Origin: Ktedonobacterales bacterium
GTDB lineage: Bacteria; Chloroflexota; Ktedonobacteria; Ktedonobacterales; Ktedonobacteraceae
NCBI GenBank assembly: GCA_027451525.1
Contig: DAIDJF010000054.1
Location: 1 to 38,816, forward strand
Reading direction: 5' to 3'
Length of the DNA: 38,816 nt
Part shown: one piece after another, positions 15,899-26,050 of the stretch
Position numbering within the stretch: position 1 is the first letter of the stretch
How the letters are laid out: each line of letters opens with the position of its first letter
The notes under the pieces: generated by a model
The model's input: only the letters and a program-made list of their open reading frames with translations
What the model was told of the DNA's origin: nothing
The model's database searches: none
Position numbers and translations under genes: made by a program

Positions 15899-16480
15899 TC
15901 ATAGCTCGCCGTTTTCCTGCGTCCATTCGATATTTCCGTAGACTTTGGAAACCGCGAATCTGATATCCAGACTTGCCAGCACAACATCGTCATCAAGTTC
16001 GAAGGTGCGATAGGTCCAGAGGTCGCCCCGTTCGCGCCTGAATAGTTCAATTAGTGGCTGTTGGGTATTCACCAGCACATATTCTTGTATGCTTGGACAG
16101 GAACGATAATACCAGAGTTTACGGCCCCGATCTTGTGTTTCCGTAGTAGGTGAAAGAACTTCTACGACAACACGAGGCGTATGTAACATATCGCCTCTTT
16201 TATGATCTTGTTGATCACAGCTTACTGTGATGTCTGGATGGACATAACGTGTTTTAGAGAGATAAACCTGTACATCAGAGGTATATATCCTGCATGAGCT
16301 ACCGGAGAGCAAACTATGCATGGTGGCGATGAGGTTGGCGGCAATATAGGCATGGTCTGGTGTTCCGCCTGCCAGCATCCATACTTGCCCGTCGAGATAC
16401 TCGTAATGAACATCTGGACTATTGCGGTCGAGTTCGAGATACTCTTCAACGTTCATAATAGAGTGATATGGTACTGCCAT
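15899..16480 (-). CDS. Uma2-family (DUF820) putative restriction endonuclease-fold protein
   Basis: A 193-residue Uma2 protein. The PD-(D/E)xK-type core is seen as YEYLDGQVWMLAGGTPDHAYIAANL (about 31-55), VHPDITV (about 89-95), VVVEVLSPTTETQDRGRKLWYY (about 111-132) and VNTQQPLIELFRR. The D, E and K of the fold are the PD of HPDI, the E of EVLSP and the K of GRKLWYY. Function is unknown, although the fold is nuclease-like. The family is strongly expanded in Cyanobacteria and Chloroflexota. ATG at 16480 is chosen because an AGGAGG lies just upstream; the frame upstream of it is non-homologous. Confidence 0.88.
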   Translation of the reverse strand: MAVPYHSIMNVEEYLELDRNSPDVHYEYLDGQVWMLAGGTPDHAYIAANLIATMHSLLSGSSCRIYTSDVQVYLSKTRYVHPDITVSCDQQDHKRGDMLHTPRVVVEVLSPTTETQDRGRKLWYYRSCPSIQEYVLVNTQQPLIELFRRERGDLWTYRTFELDDDVVLASLDIRFAVSKVYGNIEWTQENGEL

Positions 16481-16583
16481 AGCTATTACCCTCCTTTTTG
16501 TGTTCCCGACCAACATAGTGTGATAAATGAATTGTATATATGCTATTCTGCTAGGGCAATAAGAAAAGAGAGATTTACGCCTA

Positions 16584-18689
<2,106 letters not shown>

Positions 18690-18727
18690 CTACCGCGTTT
18701 TTTGTGTATGCCGCTGATATATTCTTT

Positions 18728-19015
18728 TTAATACGCCTGATAGTGGAAGACTTCGGCGGGATTCTCGAATAGACCTGTGATATGCGAACGCCATTGCGCG
18801 AAAAGTGGGCCGCCGCGAAAATCGACCGTGTGTGCCTCAAGCGAAGTCCAGTTGACGGTGAGCATATAGCGTCCGGGACGCTCAATGCAACGCACAACGT
18901 TCGCTGCAATACACCCTGGATGACTGCGAATAACCTCTAAACCGCGTATAATTGCCTGTCCAAGTTCATCTTCTTTGCCGGCAAGGGCATTGAAAACCGC
19001 GACTTCAGTAACCAT
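18728..19015 (-). CDS. ABM-fold (antibiotic biosynthesis monooxygenase-like) protein
   Basis: About 95 residues forming a dimeric alpha+beta barrel. The start VTEVAVFNALAGKEDELGQAI, the middle HPGCIAANVVRCIERPGRYMLTVNWTSLEAH and the end RGGPLFAQWRSHITGLFENP match ABM proteins. Members include heme-degrading and quinone-forming monooxygenases but many have no known substrate. ATG 19015 is chosen over the upstream one because CGGAGG lies 7 bases before it. It is 47 bases upstream of ligA, which may be incidental. Confidence 0.82.
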   Translation of the reverse strand: MVTEVAVFNALAGKEDELGQAIIRGLEVIRSHPGCIAANVVRCIERPGRYMLTVNWTSLEAHTVDFRGGPLFAQWRSHITGLFENPAEVFHYQAY

Positions 19016-19082
19016 GAAAAAGCCTCCGTATGTTATCAATATCGCAAATATCGTACCACATCAGACAAGGTGTTTTTTAGGA

Positions 19083-20183
19083 TCAGGAGTTGGCTGGAGG
19101 CTGACTACTGGTCGCGTTTTGCCAGTCTTGCGCGAATGTTTTCTGCAACGCGGCGATGATGTGGGCCTCGTTTGTGATAATGCCGATTTCGCGGTTCGTC
19201 TCCAGGGCATCTCTGGAAAGGTTTTGCGAGCCAATAAAGGCTGTTTGCCCGTCGACGAGGATCATCTTGGCGTGCATGTAGAGCGTGGTGGATTGGGCTA
19301 ACTGCACAATGGTTTGATCAATGCTACTTGCCGATGTGAAGTTGGGCAGAATGATTTGTACCTGGATGGTCTGTTGCGGATTGCTCGCGGAGGCTTTGGC
19401 GGCAAGGGCGTTGAGCGTGTCTTGCAGGTGACCATCGCTGATATCTTCCATCTCGATGAGCACACTATTTTGCGCACTCTGCAGAAGTGTCGTAATCTGC
19501 GTGCGTGCGTTACCGGATGTGACTGGATTGCCGGAATTATCAAACGCCGTCATTTCTGGGCTGACGACCAGGATAGGAGATGCAATCGACGGCGTGGTGC
19601 TGCTGGATTGCCAATCGGCCTCAAAAATGCTTTGCGCTGTTTGAATGATGGTGGGGTCATTTGTGATAATGCCGTATTCGCGGTTCGTGCTGGGCCTTCT
19701 AGAGGAGGAGTGGAAGAGGTGGCTGGCGGCATTGCTGAACCAGCTATGTGCTGGCTGATAACCGCCTAAAGCGGCCTCCGTGAAATTGGCCGAGGTGATA
19801 CAGGCACTACCCAGGCCCTGAGAGGCAAGTTCGCTATCAATCAGCATCATCTTAATGTGCGTGTAGTGAAAGCAACCTGCCTGTGCTTGAATGCCTGCCT
19901 GTTGCAATTGGGCCATTGTCTGGTCGGGTGTTTGTGCTTGCCATTGCACGCCATAGGGTTGTGGATCCAGGATAACGCGCACATTTAATGCCGGTGTGGC
20001 ATTCTTCGCATCAATCAGCGCGGATATCACGCGGCGATCATTCAGCATATAAATCTCCAAGCTGATGGATTTTTGCGCACTGGCAATGGCCTGCGTGATA
20101 ATGCCAATACCATCATCGGGTTCGATAAAAATCTTTGTCGTAGGGATGGCTGGCGTGTTAGCGATGGAAGATGCTTGATTCAT
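19083..20183 (-). CDS. Phospholipase D-family protein, two HKD motifs, no signal peptide
   Basis: A 366-residue protein with two PLDc domains. HKD1 is HIKMMLID (H109, K111, D116) followed by ITSANFTEAALGG; HKD2 is HAKMILVDG (H304, K306, D311) followed by IGSQNLSRDALETNREIGII. Both active sites are complete, as needed for a PLD or nuclease-type phosphodiesterase. No signal peptide is seen, so it is probably cytoplasmic unless exported unusually. AAAGGAGC before ATG 20183 supports the start. It follows its lipoprotein paralogue by 63 bases. Substrate (lipid or nucleic acid) unknown. Confidence 0.88.
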   Translation of the reverse strand: MNQASSIANTPAIPTTKIFIEPDDGIGIITQAIASAQKSISLEIYMLNDRRVISALIDAKNATPALNVRVILDPQPYGVQWQAQTPDQTMAQLQQAGIQAQAGCFHYTHIKMMLIDSELASQGLGSACITSANFTEAALGGYQPAHSWFSNAASHLFHSSSRRPSTNREYGIITNDPTIIQTAQSIFEADWQSSSTTPSIASPILVVSPEMTAFDNSGNPVTSGNARTQITTLLQSAQNSVLIEMEDISDGHLQDTLNALAAKASASNPQQTIQVQIILPNFTSASSIDQTIVQLAQSTTLYMHAKMILVDGQTAFIGSQNLSRDALETNREIGIITNEAHIIAALQKTFAQDWQNATSSQPPANS

Positions 20184-20246
20184 GGGTGCTCCTTTATTGC
20201 GTGGTGTATGTGGCATCTCATATAGAAGATGCCACTCATGACGTGC

Positions 20247-21335
20247 TTAGACGTTGTGTGAGTCGTTCCAGTCTTGTTGAAAGGTCTGTTGTAACGTGTT
20301 GAGAACGGTAGAGTCGGCAACAATAATGCCCAGTTCGCGATTATCGTTGAGCGAACTGGTCGAGATATTCTCTGAACCAACGAAGGCATGTGTGCCATCG
20401 ACAATCATCATTTTGGCATGCATATAGTAGTGGGGGTCTTCTTTGACCTGTACGCCATTGTGCGAGATTGTCGAGATACCTGCGCTATTGGTATCGGTCG
20501 AGACAGAACGCGCTGAGGGTAAGATAATTTCCACGTGGACGCCGCGTCCGCCAGCCGCGATAAGAGCCTGCTCAACCTGATCATCACCCATCTCTTCAGC
20601 CTCGATCAGGAGCGTATTGTGCGCGCCGTTGATCAGGGCGAGAAAGGCGTTGCGAGAATTGAGGGGGCTGACAACGAGGTTCGGGTCATTGATCTGTACG
20701 TCGCTACGATTCCAGTCGGCGACAAAGATGTTGATGATATTATGCACCTCTAATGGGTTCGTGTCGATAATCCCATATTCACGATTTGCGTAGCCACTAC
20801 TGCCGCTATAGCCGCCGAGGGCGGAGCGCGTGAAGTTTGCGGTCATGATAAACGCGGTTGTGCCATCAATAATCATGCCCTTTTCGTGCGTAAGGGTGAA
20901 ATTCGGTGAGGTAGTTTGTGTCTTGACGCCCGCCGCGCTCAGTTCGTCTAATGTACGGGTGGGCGAGCCACCCCCGCCATATGGGTGTGGTTCAATCATG
21001 ACGCGCACATCCAGGCCACGGTGCGCGGCATCTTCTAATGAGTTGATAACTTTTCTGTCAGTCAACAAATAGATTTCAAGCCAGACCGATTTCTGCGCTT
21101 GCGCGATGGCGTTGGTAATAACGCTTTCGCCCGCGTTCGGTTCCACAAAAACCTGCACGCCGTGGACGCCGGAGCCAGTTCCTGTTTGCGAACTACTGCT
21201 CCCAGTGCTGTTATTACTCCCAATGGTGAATGTACTTGTTTGCGTTGTAATCCCGCATCCTGCCAAAGATATGCAGAGAATGCATAGTAGTATATACGCG
21301 GTGCGAGACGTGTGGGCAAATAAGAAGCGTTGCAT
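20247..21335 (-). CDS. Phospholipase D-family lipoprotein
   Basis: A 362-residue paralogue of the next gene. The N-terminus is a type II signal: a hydrophobic run after two Arg (about 11-24) and lipobox LAGC with Cys27, followed by a Ser/Thr/Gly-rich linker (about 30-58). HKD1 is HEKGMIID (H151, K153, D158) and HKD2 is HAKMMIVDG (H306, K308, D313), both intact. A surface-anchored PLD-like hydrolase is expected. The start at 21335 is preferred because it begins the lipoprotein signal and has AGGAAAGGCG upstream. It lies 117 bases after the hppA terminator. Confidence 0.9.
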   Translation of the reverse strand: MQRFLFAHTSRTAYILLCILCISLAGCGITTQTSTFTIGSNNSTGSSSSQTGTGSGVHGVQVFVEPNAGESVITNAIAQAQKSVWLEIYLLTDRKVINSLEDAAHRGLDVRVMIEPHPYGGGGSPTRTLDELSAAGVKTQTTSPNFTLTHEKGMIIDGTTAFIMTANFTRSALGGYSGSSGYANREYGIIDTNPLEVHNIINIFVADWNRSDVQINDPNLVVSPLNSRNAFLALINGAHNTLLIEAEEMGDDQVEQALIAAGGRGVHVEIILPSARSVSTDTNSAGISTISHNGVQVKEDPHYYMHAKMMIVDGTHAFVGSENISTSSLNDNRELGIIVADSTVLNTLQQTFQQDWNDSHNV

Positions 21336-21452
21336 TCCGTATCGCCTTTCCTGCCAAAAACTTATAAATGCAGATGCAAAAAGCTGTGCTGGAACGGATA
21401 CCGTCCCTATAATACAACGCGGTTGCAAGAGTGTATAGGTGTTCCATTCATA

Positions 21453-21488
21453 AAAATGGCGAGCCAGTATATACTGACTCGCCATTTT
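21453..21488 (-). terminator. Rho-independent terminator of hppA
   Basis: AAAATGGCGAG (21453-21463) and CTCGCCATTTT (21478-21488) form an 11-bp stem with more pairing in the loop (CAGTATATACTG). On the minus strand it ends in TTTTT. It lies 18 bases past the hppA stop. Confidence 0.8.
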
Positions 21489-21506
21489 GCCTGTGCGCGT
21501 GATTTG

Positions 21507-23777
21507 CTAGGGGTGCAAGAAAATGTAGAGCGGAGCAAGTACCAACGTGATCGTGCTCAAGAGCTTGATAAGCACGTGTAGCGAGGGACCAGCGGTATCC
21601 TTGAAGGGATCGCCAACTGTATCGCCAACCACGCTGGCTTTATGTTCGTCGCTGCCCTTGCCATGTACGACGCCGTTGGGGTCAACCTCACCCTCGGCAT
21701 TGATGCGCAGATTACCAGCCTCGATATATTTCTTGGCATTGTCCCACGCGCCACCACCGTTATTGAGGAAGAGCGCGAGCACGATGCCGCCCATCGTGCC
21801 AACCATCAGCATCGCTGCGGCTGCCTGTGTGCCGAGAATGGTGCCAACGAGAATAGGTGTCAATACAGCGACCAGACCTGGGAAGATCATTGCGCGCAGT
21901 GCGCCGCGTGTGCTGATATCAACACAACTGCGATAATCGGGGTCCACACGGTCCTCTGGTCGCTCTGCCATGATCTTGGGATTCTCTTTGAACTGGCGAC
22001 GCACCTCGGAGATCATCGCTTTGGCGGCTGTTCCGACCGCGCGAATTGCCAGTGCGCTGAAGAAGAAAATCAGCGTGATACCGATGAGCGCGGCGATAAA
22101 GACCGTGATGTTTGCCAGATCGACGCTATAGACGCTCACGTTATGCTTGTACTGGTAGAGAACGTCCAGGTAGGCACTAAAGAGCAGGAAGGCTGCCAGT
22201 GCGGCTGAACCAATGCCATAGCCCTTTGTCAGAGCCTTGGTGGTGTTGCCAACGCCGTCGAGAGCATCTGTGATGTCGCGCACGGAGCCAGACTCGCCGC
22301 CCATCTCGGTGATGCCACCAGCGTTGTCGGTGATAGGACCAAATGTATCCATCGCCAGCACGTAGGCGCAACTCATCAGCATACCAACTGTTGCGGATGC
22401 TGTACCGAAGATACCGCCGATGCTGATGACACCATTGGTGCCCATATCTACGCGGCTCCCCAGGAAGTAGGAGAGGCCAAGCGCGGCGCAGATCGCCAGG
22501 ACAGGGACAGCAACGCACTCAAAAGCAATCGAAATACCTGTGATGATCGCGGTCGCGGGACCCGTGATCGTGGCTCCGGCGATCTCCTGTACTGGACGCC
22601 ATGAGCCGGCCGTGTAGTATTGCGTGATATAGAGGAATGCGATGCTGAGCAGGATGCCCACGCAGCCTGCAAAGCCAAACCAGACCCACGAGGGCAAGCC
22701 ATTGGTGTTAATCAGCTGTCCTGCGCTTGGACCAGTGGTAAATCTGGTGACATTCAGCAAGAGGTAGGTACCGACGAAGATGCCGATAACGGAGAGACCA
22801 CAGGTGATATAGTAGCCGACATTCAATTGGCCCATGGCAATCGAGCCTGGGTCGCGCCCATTGGCCTTATCTGGCTCAATTACCACGCCTGGGCGTATGT
22901 AGAGCAGACCGACGGCGGATGCAATCAGGCCGAAAGAACCCATCACGAGTGGGAAGAGAATCCAGCCGATATTGCCTGTCACTTGAAACAAGGCAACACC
23001 GAGGATCATTGTACCGATGTTTTCAGCGGTCGTTGACTCAAAGAGGTCCGCGCCACGGCCTGCGCAGTCACCAACATTATCGCCAACGAGGTCTGCGATG
23101 ACCGCAGGGTTGCGTGGATCGTCTTCAGGAATGCCAGCCTCGACCTTACCAACGAGATCGGCTCCCACGTCTGCGGCTTTCGTGTAGATACCGCCGCCAA
23201 GCTGTGCAAAGAGTGCGACAAAGCTGGCACCAAAGCCAAAGCCAACAATCAATGAAGGCGCGGCTGAAATTTGTAGCGTACTGCCCAAACCGCCATAGGT
23301 CAAGAAGACAATAGAAACGCCCAGCAGGGAGAGTGCGACGACAAGGAAGCCGGAAACGGCACCGCCACGGAGCGCGACCATTAGTGCCTCACCCAGGCTA
23401 CGACGGGCTGCGCTCGCTGTACGGATATTTGAGCGTACAGCCACAAGCATACCAATGTAGCCGGAGACACCAGAACAGAGTGCGCCAATCAGGAAGGCAA
23501 GAGCCGTATGCCAGGCAAGGCTAACCTTGTCGGCTTGTGTGCCTTGACCAAGTAAACCTAGCACGATAGCGACAACAATGGCTGCCGCGATAGCGAGAAC
23601 AGCAATAGTGCGATATTGGCGATTAAGGAAGGCGGTTGCTCCTTCATAAATAGCATTTGCCACCTTTTGCATCTCAGGCGTGCCTGTGTCTTTATTTAGA
23701 ACATAGCGTGCGAGGTAGACGGCGAATAGAACCGCCAGAAGCCCTACCACAATAGGAACCCAGATATAGTTGTTCAC
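21507..23777 (-). CDS. hppA: Membrane-bound proton-translocating pyrophosphatase
   Basis: A 756-residue, about 16-helix pump. The PPi site is seen in DVGADLVGKVEAGIPEDDPRNPAVIADLVGDNVGDCAGRGADLFES region (about 203-247) and the second Asp cluster DTFGPITDNAGGI (about 477-489). The K+ site residue is Lys514 in GNTTKALTKG, with Thr517; Lys/Thr here mark the K+-independent, H+-pumping subfamily, whereas K+-dependent pumps have Ala and Gly. It couples PPi hydrolysis to proton export. Start is GTG 23777 with GGAGG about 12 bases upstream, rather far. A soluble pyrophosphatase is encoded upstream on the same strand. Confidence 0.96.
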   Translation of the reverse strand: MNNYIWVPIVVGLLAVLFAVYLARYVLNKDTGTPEMQKVANAIYEGATAFLNRQYRTIAVLAIAAAIVVAIVLGLLGQGTQADKVSLAWHTALAFLIGALCSGVSGYIGMLVAVRSNIRTASAARRSLGEALMVALRGGAVSGFLVVALSLLGVSIVFLTYGGLGSTLQISAAPSLIVGFGFGASFVALFAQLGGGIYTKAADVGADLVGKVEAGIPEDDPRNPAVIADLVGDNVGDCAGRGADLFESTTAENIGTMILGVALFQVTGNIGWILFPLVMGSFGLIASAVGLLYIRPGVVIEPDKANGRDPGSIAMGQLNVGYYITCGLSVIGIFVGTYLLLNVTRFTTGPSAGQLINTNGLPSWVWFGFAGCVGILLSIAFLYITQYYTAGSWRPVQEIAGATITGPATAIITGISIAFECVAVPVLAICAALGLSYFLGSRVDMGTNGVISIGGIFGTASATVGMLMSCAYVLAMDTFGPITDNAGGITEMGGESGSVRDITDALDGVGNTTKALTKGYGIGSAALAAFLLFSAYLDVLYQYKHNVSVYSVDLANITVFIAALIGITLIFFFSALAIRAVGTAAKAMISEVRRQFKENPKIMAERPEDRVDPDYRSCVDISTRGALRAMIFPGLVAVLTPILVGTILGTQAAAAMLMVGTMGGIVLALFLNNGGGAWDNAKKYIEAGNLRINAEGEVDPNGVVHGKGSDEHKASVVGDTVGDPFKDTAGPSLHVLIKLLSTITLVLAPLYIFLHP

Positions 23778-24094
23778 GATAGAAATCGTCCTCCTTCGGC
23801 TTGCGAAGATATGTGCGAATCAACGTTGATTGCATGTAGAGAGCGCACAAGTACTTTTCTGATCATATGGTGTGAAGTACTCGTTTGGAGAGACAGCCTA
23901 TGTAAATCTATGTATAAACGTGAGCAAGTCCATTGGTTGTATCTCCCAAGGTCTCTTAGTTGTAGCTTAGTCTAACATAGTGCCGTTCCCGTGACAAGTA
24001 GATGTAAGTGTTTTTCTGTACAGAAATTTACGTCTAGGGTGGGAAATACCACCTCAAGTATGTCAATACTGTACAACGGGCACATTACTATGCT
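23778..24094. promoter_or_regulatory. 317-base region upstream of hppA with a palindromic element
   Basis: No gene is visible. The hppA promoter must lie in the part nearest 23777. An inverted repeat TAGATGTAA (23999-24007) / TTACGTCTA (24028-24036) surrounds the exact palindrome TTTCTGTACAGAAA (24014-24027); it may terminate the pyrophosphatase transcript from 24095 or bind a regulator. No U-tract. Confidence 0.45.
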
Positions 24095-25747
24095 TTATGC
24101 TCTACTTCCTTTCTGAGAGAATGCTGCTTGAATAGCTGGTAAAAGCGGGACAAGCTGCTTTTTGCGCGAAACCAGCCCTTCTACGTTTAGCGAATGCCCA
24201 TCTGCTTCCAGTGGTGCGTGCAAAACCTCGGCGACAGACGCTTCGCCGCCCACAACCAGTAGATGGCAATTCATGGAGATGATGTCAACGATCATGAACA
24301 GAAACGAGGCATAGCCATGTTCTTGTACCATGCGTTGCATTATTGTCAGTAACTCCTGTGAACGTTTCTCGATAGTAACAGGGCTGGCGGTCTCCACGGT
24401 TCCAATCGCAAAGCGCGTATCGCGCACCACAAATTCTTTGAAATCGGCAGTCAACAGTTCCTCGGTGGGTTTTTCTGCCAGATCAACAGCAGCGGCGGCA
24501 AAAATTGCCTGCCCATATTGTTCAAGATCTTCGCCTGTGATTGCTGCCAGTTCGGCGGCAACACGTTCGTCGCGTTGTGTACAGGTGGGAGAGCGCAAAA
24601 TGAGCGTATCATAAAGCAATCCCGCCAGTAAGAGTCCTGCCACTTCGCGCGGGATATCTATGCCCGCCTCGTGATAGAGACCTGTGACGATTGTGCCAGT
24701 GCAGCCGACAGGTTCCGCACGAAACATAATCGGCTTGTTGGTGTGAACATCTGAGATGCGATGATGGTCAATAATACCCAGGAGTTCGGCCTCTTCAATG
24801 CCATCAACTGCCTGTGACCGCTCGTTATGATCGACCAGCACGACCTGTTTGGGTTGCGCATTCAGCAGATCTGTACGTGAGACATAGCCAACCAGTTTGT
24901 TCTCACTATCCACGACAGGCAGTGAACGCCGACGCGCGAGCAATGTCTGCACTTCGCTGACCTGATCTTCAGGATGGCAAAAATCAAAAGTGCGATTCAT
25001 GATATCTTGTGTGCTGATGCTCAAGTTGATGAGGCGCACGGCGGTGAAGGTATGATGTGCGGTGCTGAGCACCATTACGCCCTGTTTGCGCGCGACCGAG
25101 AGCGTGCGTTCCGAAACCAGAAGATCGCCCGTGATGACCAGGGCTGCGGCCCCGCGCTCAATAGCTTTGAGTTGCGCGTCTTCACGGTCTCCCAACACAA
25201 CAAGACAGCCTGCTTCGATATAGTCCGCCATTGTTTCCGGTTGCATTGCCCCAACGAGCACGCGATTTCCCAACGGGCGGCGACCTTCGACCAGTACACG
25301 CCCCTTTAAGACACGCACAAGGTTATTGCGATTTAGGGGAATGCGATTGACGGAGCGTGGGTCAAGGTCATTGAAAAATAATTTGGCAAAATCCTCGTCC
25401 GAGATGATGCCGTGAACTCTGTCTTCGTCATCAATTACTGGCATAGAGCGGCGGTTGTGCTCCTGTAGCAATTGTCCCGCCTCTAACAACGGTTGGTTGA
25501 TATGCGCGCTGATTACGCCTCGTTTCATCACATCGCGCACCTGTAAATAGAGATCATCAACCGCCTCTGGAGGCGTGACCTGATAGCGTTCTAGCACAAA
25601 GCTTACTTCAGGTTTCAGGTCCCCATTGCGTGCCGCGACTGCCTGTTGCTCGCCTTGCAACTGTAAAAGGCGGCTATAGGCATAGGCTGAGGCAACGGAG
25701 TCCATATCGGAATGTTTATGTCCAATAACATAGATTGGTCGTGTCAT
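24095..25747 (-). CDS. Family II Mn-dependent inorganic pyrophosphatase with CBS-DRTGG-CBS insert
   Basis: A 550-residue DHH-family enzyme. The N-terminal metal motif is VIGHKHSDMDSV (H10, D14, D16); the two CBS motifs (DVMKRGVISAH... and DIMNRTFDFCH...) flank a DRTGG domain; the DHH motif is GIIDHHRISDVHT; and the C-terminal DHHA2 domain ends the protein. CBS-PPases are inhibited by AMP/ADP and activated by diadenosine polyphosphates through these domains. In clostridial relatives the first motif reads HKNPDTDS, so His12-Ser13 and Met15 are small changes. ATG 25747 has GGGAG 7 bases upstream. The gene precedes hppA on the same strand. Confidence 0.93.
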   Translation of the reverse strand: MTRPIYVIGHKHSDMDSVASAYAYSRLLQLQGEQQAVAARNGDLKPEVSFVLERYQVTPPEAVDDLYLQVRDVMKRGVISAHINQPLLEAGQLLQEHNRRSMPVIDDEDRVHGIISDEDFAKLFFNDLDPRSVNRIPLNRNNLVRVLKGRVLVEGRRPLGNRVLVGAMQPETMADYIEAGCLVVLGDREDAQLKAIERGAAALVITGDLLVSERTLSVARKQGVMVLSTAHHTFTAVRLINLSISTQDIMNRTFDFCHPEDQVSEVQTLLARRRSLPVVDSENKLVGYVSRTDLLNAQPKQVVLVDHNERSQAVDGIEEAELLGIIDHHRISDVHTNKPIMFRAEPVGCTGTIVTGLYHEAGIDIPREVAGLLLAGLLYDTLILRSPTCTQRDERVAAELAAITGEDLEQYGQAIFAAAAVDLAEKPTEELLTADFKEFVVRDTRFAIGTVETASPVTIEKRSQELLTIMQRMVQEHGYASFLFMIVDIISMNCHLLVVGGEASVAEVLHAPLEADGHSLNVEGLVSRKKQLVPLLPAIQAAFSQKGSRA

Positions 25748-26050
25748 GCCTGTCTCCCGCAAATAAACGTTACCTGCACAATCACTCTGCTTGTGGGTAA
25801 TCAATCAGACGATGCTTCAGGTTGCGTACATTATGTATTATGCAAATTTTTTTCACCTTAAAACAAATTTTTGTGGGTTTGTGATAAATCTGTGTGTAGG
25901 AGTGTTATTGCCTATACTGCAATGTGCATATAGTACCATAGATCACCCTTTTTGCCTAGCCTGATTCGCCCATAGAGGTGAGAAAAGAAGAGACAACATG
26001 ATACACTTATTTGCAATGAGCGAGAAGAAAAAGGGGTGCTTTTAAGGAAT
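25748..26050. promoter_or_regulatory. 303-base divergent intergenic region
   Basis: Shared upstream region of the pyrophosphatase (minus) and WD40 (plus) genes, so it must hold both promoters. It is AT-rich near 25840-25870. TTGCCT (25908-25913) and TATAGT (25929-25934) with a 15-base spacer are a weak plus-strand promoter candidate. No gene seen. Confidence 0.35.

Noticed and set aside
15778..15963. 61-codon plus-strand frame between dinB-like and Uma2 genes
   Set aside because: No ribosome site, basic random-looking peptide, overlaps the Uma2 coding region.
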